64,000 nt of DNA, from assembly GCA_036877525.1 (NCBI GenBank), contig JAZGTH010000048.1, positions 1,178,001 to 1,242,000 of the forward strand, given 5' to 3'. This document shows, one piece after another, positions 11,701 to 64,000 of the stretch. Below the pieces are notes generated by a model that worked only from the letters and a program-made list of their open reading frames with translations, was not told the DNA's origin and did not search any database. Within the stretch, counting starts at the first letter, position 1; every line of letters begins with the position of its first letter. The position numbers were made by a program, and so were the translations under genes. Source of the stretch: Chromobotia macracanthus. Taxonomy: Eukaryota; Chordata; Actinopteri; Cypriniformes; Botiidae.

Positions 11701-14700
11701 GTGTGAGAATAGTTAGTATTACTTTGGATTTCACTGGTCATCTGTTGCTCTTAAATAATTCTTATTCATTTTACATCCCAACATTTCTTTGATTTAAATC
11801 TTTCAGACTCCTGCATCTGCAACCATCTACAATGCAAGTAAATAAACCGCATATGCGACCAAATTTTACTCTATAATATATACTCTACTTTAATTATGTT
11901 TTAATGTTTTTAAATGTTTTATTTATTAGCCAATGGCTAGTAAATTGTCCAGTTTCATTCATCTGTGATTGTGTTAGATGCAAAGAATGTGTTGAACGCA
12001 GACATAAGACGGTGAATGTCGAGAGACTACAGCTTCAAAAGCTGCCAGTGTTTTAAAGTGCGCTGTTATGAGAAATGTGCTTTATGGAAAGCATGCTGTG
12101 CATTACACAATGGGAGTTACACTTTCTGGCTGGCACATAACTTCAAGTTCACTCACATTTTGTGCAGTTAGATGCAAATGTAATTACATTTATATTGTGT
12201 ATCTTACTGGGGTTCATTTACTCTTCAGTGTCACACCATGTTGTTCTTTTTAGGTGTTTCTTCTTCAAAAATATTAATAATGCATTCTTAATTTAGTAGT
12301 TTTCAAAAGTTGTCATTTGTCATGAATTTTTGTAACAGTGTTTGAATTAAAATCTTTAAGTTATCAAACACTGCTCATGCCCTGCCCGAGTACTCAGTTA
12401 ATCAGAATCAAAAAATAAAAAAAAATGAATAAAATTGACACACACACACACACACACATACATACATATATACATATAACAAATTTGGCAAGTAAAATAA
12501 AAAAATTACTAGCCAATGGTGACTAAAGATTTGTTATAGAGGTGTGACATTTGTTTAATGTAGACTTAAGCTTTTGAACCCCATTGTGTTGCTTGGTTTG
12601 AGCACTGCAGGTAATCCAACATACATCACTTTTGGGTTAAGGGGACGAGTTTTCGAGTGTAACGAGTTTGATCCTTGACCTTATGTGTGTTTCTCACGTT
12701 CTTGACTGATGACAGTTCTGTCCCCTTAAAAAACAGTAAACAATGTTCTTATAACAGTACACTGTGTGTAAATAAAGTAGGACAAAAGCTAATGTTTTGG
12801 TCATTTCTGACTGCTACAACAACATCCTGTGAAAATACAGGGCCATGCAAGACAGGAAGTATGAATCAGGAACAGTGTGCAACGAACCAGTATTTGAGCA
12901 AAACACTGTTTCCTTAGAAAATAGATGGTGAGCATAGATGTTTGCCGATACAATGGTAGGACTTGATATGGTGCCTCAGTGGTTTTACATCACTGGAGCA
13001 AATTGGTGTGCTGTTTAAAAAACTGATCCTGAATCATTCAGTTTCGAGAGATTCTAGAAGTGTTTGTCTTGCATGACAGTAAAGTGCTGATTTAGGACCA
13101 GTTTCGTTCTGCATTTACTGTGTGAGCTGGTTTTCCTGTTTTGCCCATGCAGGTCTTTGTATTGCGGTACAAGAGCCGTGTAACACATTGTTCAGACTGC
13201 TTCCCTTCTGACATTCCTGTGCTGATTTCAATCAGTGGGCCTTACACCTCTCATTCTCCCTTTCTCTTGCACTTTCTCACTCTCTTTCTCTCTCTTTCTC
13301 TGCAGCATACCCAATGAGCACACACTTACATGCATTAACCATTGCTATTGGTTTTGACCTGACCTACCCCTGGATTTTACTTCACTTGGAGTTCTAGGCA
13401 ACATGTTGCATTTGTGAGAACTGCGACTATTAAGTTTGACGCATTTCTAGTGTATTGCCAGTAGTCTTATATTTATAGGGTTTTGAATTGATAAACATGC
13501 ACTGTACCAATCTGATATTGTAGGATAATATCAAATAATGAGGAAAATAGGTTGTTTCAGTTCTGACTTCTGTTGTTTCCTGCTGTTCCCTTGTCTTTAT
13601 TTCTTCTCTTCATTCTTTAAAATATAGGCAACTCAGACCAGAGTTGTTTTTATTTAACTTTATGATCCACACATATATCTTTGATATGGTTTCTGTTAGA
13701 AACAGGAGCTTAAATGTAGTTCACAGTTTAGGTCAAAGGTCATGCTTTTTGCTGTTTCATCGTCAAGAGGTTTAGCCATACCAGATATAAAAAAGACAGT
13801 TGCGTGTATTTATAAATACAGCTGAATAAAAACATTTTATTCTGTATTTTGAGAATAACATGCATGCCTATACCTAACATGTGTTTTTGTTTGGGTAGAT
13901 AGCTTGAATAATTTGTCTGCTTGAACCCATATGCACCTTCTGAGGTTTGGTGCCCTGTTCTGTGGTATGTTGGCATTGCTTTTGGGCACCCCTAGAGGGC
14001 AGGCTTGGAAAGCCTCACACTCACTCTCTCTCTCTCTCTCTCTCTTTCTCTCATACAAATCATACACACACACTCACCCGCTCTCTCACTCACCCTTTCA
14101 CACACAGTTGGCTCTGTCAGAACTTACTCTTTTCATTTGCCTGTTACTTAGGTTATGTAACATTGTTACTTCGTTGGACACTGAAAAATTTATTTTTGCC
14201 AGAAAGAAGTAACACACTGGTTGCCAGAAAGAAGTAACACATTAGTAACAAAAATATGATTAGGATTTTTTTTGGCCACTAATAACAAGCCATGCGCATA
14301 TGTTGTCTTTTCACACAGAGGAACTGAAAATGGTTGGTCTGTTCACACGGAGCTTAGGGGTGTGAGCATTTCCTGTGAATCACTTGCTCACTTTTCTTCT
14401 CTTTTGCTCTATGTATGGTATGTGCTTCTGGGTTTGAGGTTATATTGGGCCACAGTGGGAACAGAGTCCTTTCTGTATATTGCTGAGATAATTTCCTCTT
14501 ACTTGATCTCCTCTTCAAAACTGAACAATTAATAGTTTGATAACTATTTAGTTCATTAATAGTGTAAAATGCATTGTTATAGGTATTTTAACACAGTCAA
14601 TTGGGTACCACAGTAACGCCATATTTTTCGGACATGTACAATGATAGTTAAGTACCTTGTCTTTTGAGGTTACCCAGTATGTATATAGTACCTCAGTATG

Positions 14701-15112
14701 TTTATTTGTCTTGGTATTACCATCTGGTGAATATTACCTTGGTACAACTTAAAGTTGTTTTCTGAGGGTTGCAATTGTAAACGCTTTGGTGAAATATTTC
14801 TTTGTAAAAAAATAAAAGTTCTCGTGCATGCCAGGAAGATCCCCATCTCGGTGCGCCACAAAAAAGGTATGCTGGCCAGTTCTGTCAATGATGATGCAGT
14901 ACATTGAATGGAGAGTTCAGACAGTAAAAGTTTGTACCATCATTACAATTGTCCACTGTCAGCGACAGCAGCCACTTCATTTGAATATGTTTCAGTGAGT
15001 CAGCAGAAAGACACGCTTTACATGTCATCGAACATTTCCATAATTTACCTCAGGGCACCATTGTTTTTTTTTTTTCAGATCCCTAGAAAACACAAATAGA
15101 AAATATTTGTGT

Positions 15113-15233
<121 letters not shown>

Positions 15234-15649
15234 TAATATATTAAATTGCTGTAACTTTTCCCATGTGCCAGTATTTACTTCATTTGTTTAAATAGTTGCA
15301 ATGTTGCTGCTTTACATGCATCAGTGCCTTACTTTAAAGTTTAATATTGTATATAAACATGCCACAAGGTATTTTAACCATTGCTTTACTGTAAAGTAGA
15401 AGTGAAACCATAGTCTTTCTATGTGTAGGTGTGAGACATCTTCCTTTCTTTTGATAGTCTGATAGACAACTTGACTTGACAACATGAGTGTGTGTGGGGC
15501 GTGGGAGAGGGGATGTGAAGAGTAGTTCTAGTTTATTGCCTGATAAAACTTATCAGAGCGTAGCAGCATGCTGAAGATGCCAGACCTTCCTACTCTGTGC
15601 TTTACACTCCCCCACCATCACTGATGGAAGAGCCTTTCTCCCTCCCTCT

Positions 15650-16316
15650 GGTTTGAGAGGAGTAAAGTCTGGGCGTGGTTGCTAGCAGCTGTGTTTTGAT
15701 TGGCGGCTCTCCCAGGCGTACATTATCTCTTATTGGACACATCCTTGGCCCTGCCCAAATAACACTTGACACTCAACCTGAAAAGTCCCACCCACTGTCA
15801 TCAGATCATCACATCAAAGTGATCTTGCATGAACAGACAGGTAGTAAGGTTGGTCTCTGATCGTGATTAAAGCTTAATAGCCAAAGCAAATTTAACATTT
15901 GAATACATTTCTGAGGAGCTCATTTCTGAGTGTAATTGCTTTTGGAGAACTACAACGGTTGCTGGATCTACAGGTGCTTGCTTGTACTTCATTCCATCAA
16001 AGTTAAACAGTCTTGGATCTTACAGCTGACTGTGTCTGCACCACGACCGAAGAGCTTTGGATCAAATGCACTTCACCTTTTTATTCTTAGTTTGCTGCAT
16101 ACATAGACTATTCTACTAATAATTCTGACACAACAAAGAGGAACTTGAGGTGAAGCCAGTGTTTGACAGGCTGTGGTTTTGCCTGGGTGGAAGAGCCATT
16201 CTGCGTTCGTCTGTCCGGTTACAGACGAGCCTGATTCTTGAGAGGTGATGGTGGGTGCCGGAGCAGTCACTGTGCGCCCGCACAGGCGCCTGGAGTGAAA
16301 GTGTCACAGTGCAAAC
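15650..16316 (+). promoter_or_regulatory. fryl: Candidate alternative promoter and 5' UTR for fryl exon 1A
   Basis: Two reverse CCAAT boxes (ATTGG at 15699-15703 and 15732-15736) and a GGGCGTGG motif at 15671-15678 lie about 600 bp before the exon 1A ATG. Local GC content is raised toward the exon. No strong acceptor precedes exon 1A, so a separate start site is plausible. This is inference. Confidence 0.4.
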
Positions 16317-63858
<47,542 letters not shown>

Positions 63859-64000
63859 GTAAGTCCCCTCTCCTCTGGGCCCCTCCCCACAAGGGGCCCT
63901 GGCATGATGTGTCTGTGCGCCAGATTGGGCTTAAAAGCTGCCGTGGCATACCTAGTCGGGGCTAGACGCTTGCTTTCTGCTCATAACCCATAATTTACAT

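Overview
The window is genomic DNA of a teleost fish. It carries compact exons with GT-AG introns, many dinucleotide microsatellites and several fish-type transposon relics (tRNA-derived SINEs, hAT, Tc1-like, and short elements with a TTAAAGG-type end). Some of the relics look like the otophysan (carp, loach, characin, catfish) repertoire, but the species cannot be named from the sequence alone.

Two protein genes sit head to head. On the minus strand, 1276-3441 holds ociad1, an OCIA-domain membrane protein of endosomes and mitochondria, in eight coding exons. On the plus strand, from a non-coding first exon ending at 4519 to past the right edge, lies fryl (Furry-like), a giant HEAT/Armadillo-type scaffold of the Furry/MOR2/PAG1 family. 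Their shared promoter region lies at about 3541-4519 (ETS-type site, CCAAT and GC box). From memory, FRYL and OCIAD1 are also divergent neighbours in human, so the synteny supports both names.

For fryl I could place 52 coding exons (exons 2-53, 32340-63858) plus two alternative coding first exons: 1A at 16317-16536 and 1B at 25539-25611. All junctions agree with GT-AG and with reading phase. The summed lengths close exactly: 8004 nt (2668 codons) from 1A, and 7857 nt (2619 codons) from 1B. No stop or frameshift was seen in fryl. The last few hundred codons lie beyond the window. Introns 1-2 (4520-32339) occupy almost half of the window, contain mainly repeats and show no other gene.

Points of most interest: two mutually exclusive phase-matched first exons, one of which encodes an N-terminus like that of the paralogue FRY; a 9-nt microexon (63223-63231) with a TGC motif just before its acceptor; a one-base frameshift in ociad1 exon 5; a perfect 21-bp coding minisatellite encoding Gly/Ala/Pro in fryl exon 45; a hAT-type element with an intact 8-bp target duplication; a long near-perfect palindrome in an intron; and microsatellites used as splice-site polypyrimidine tracts.
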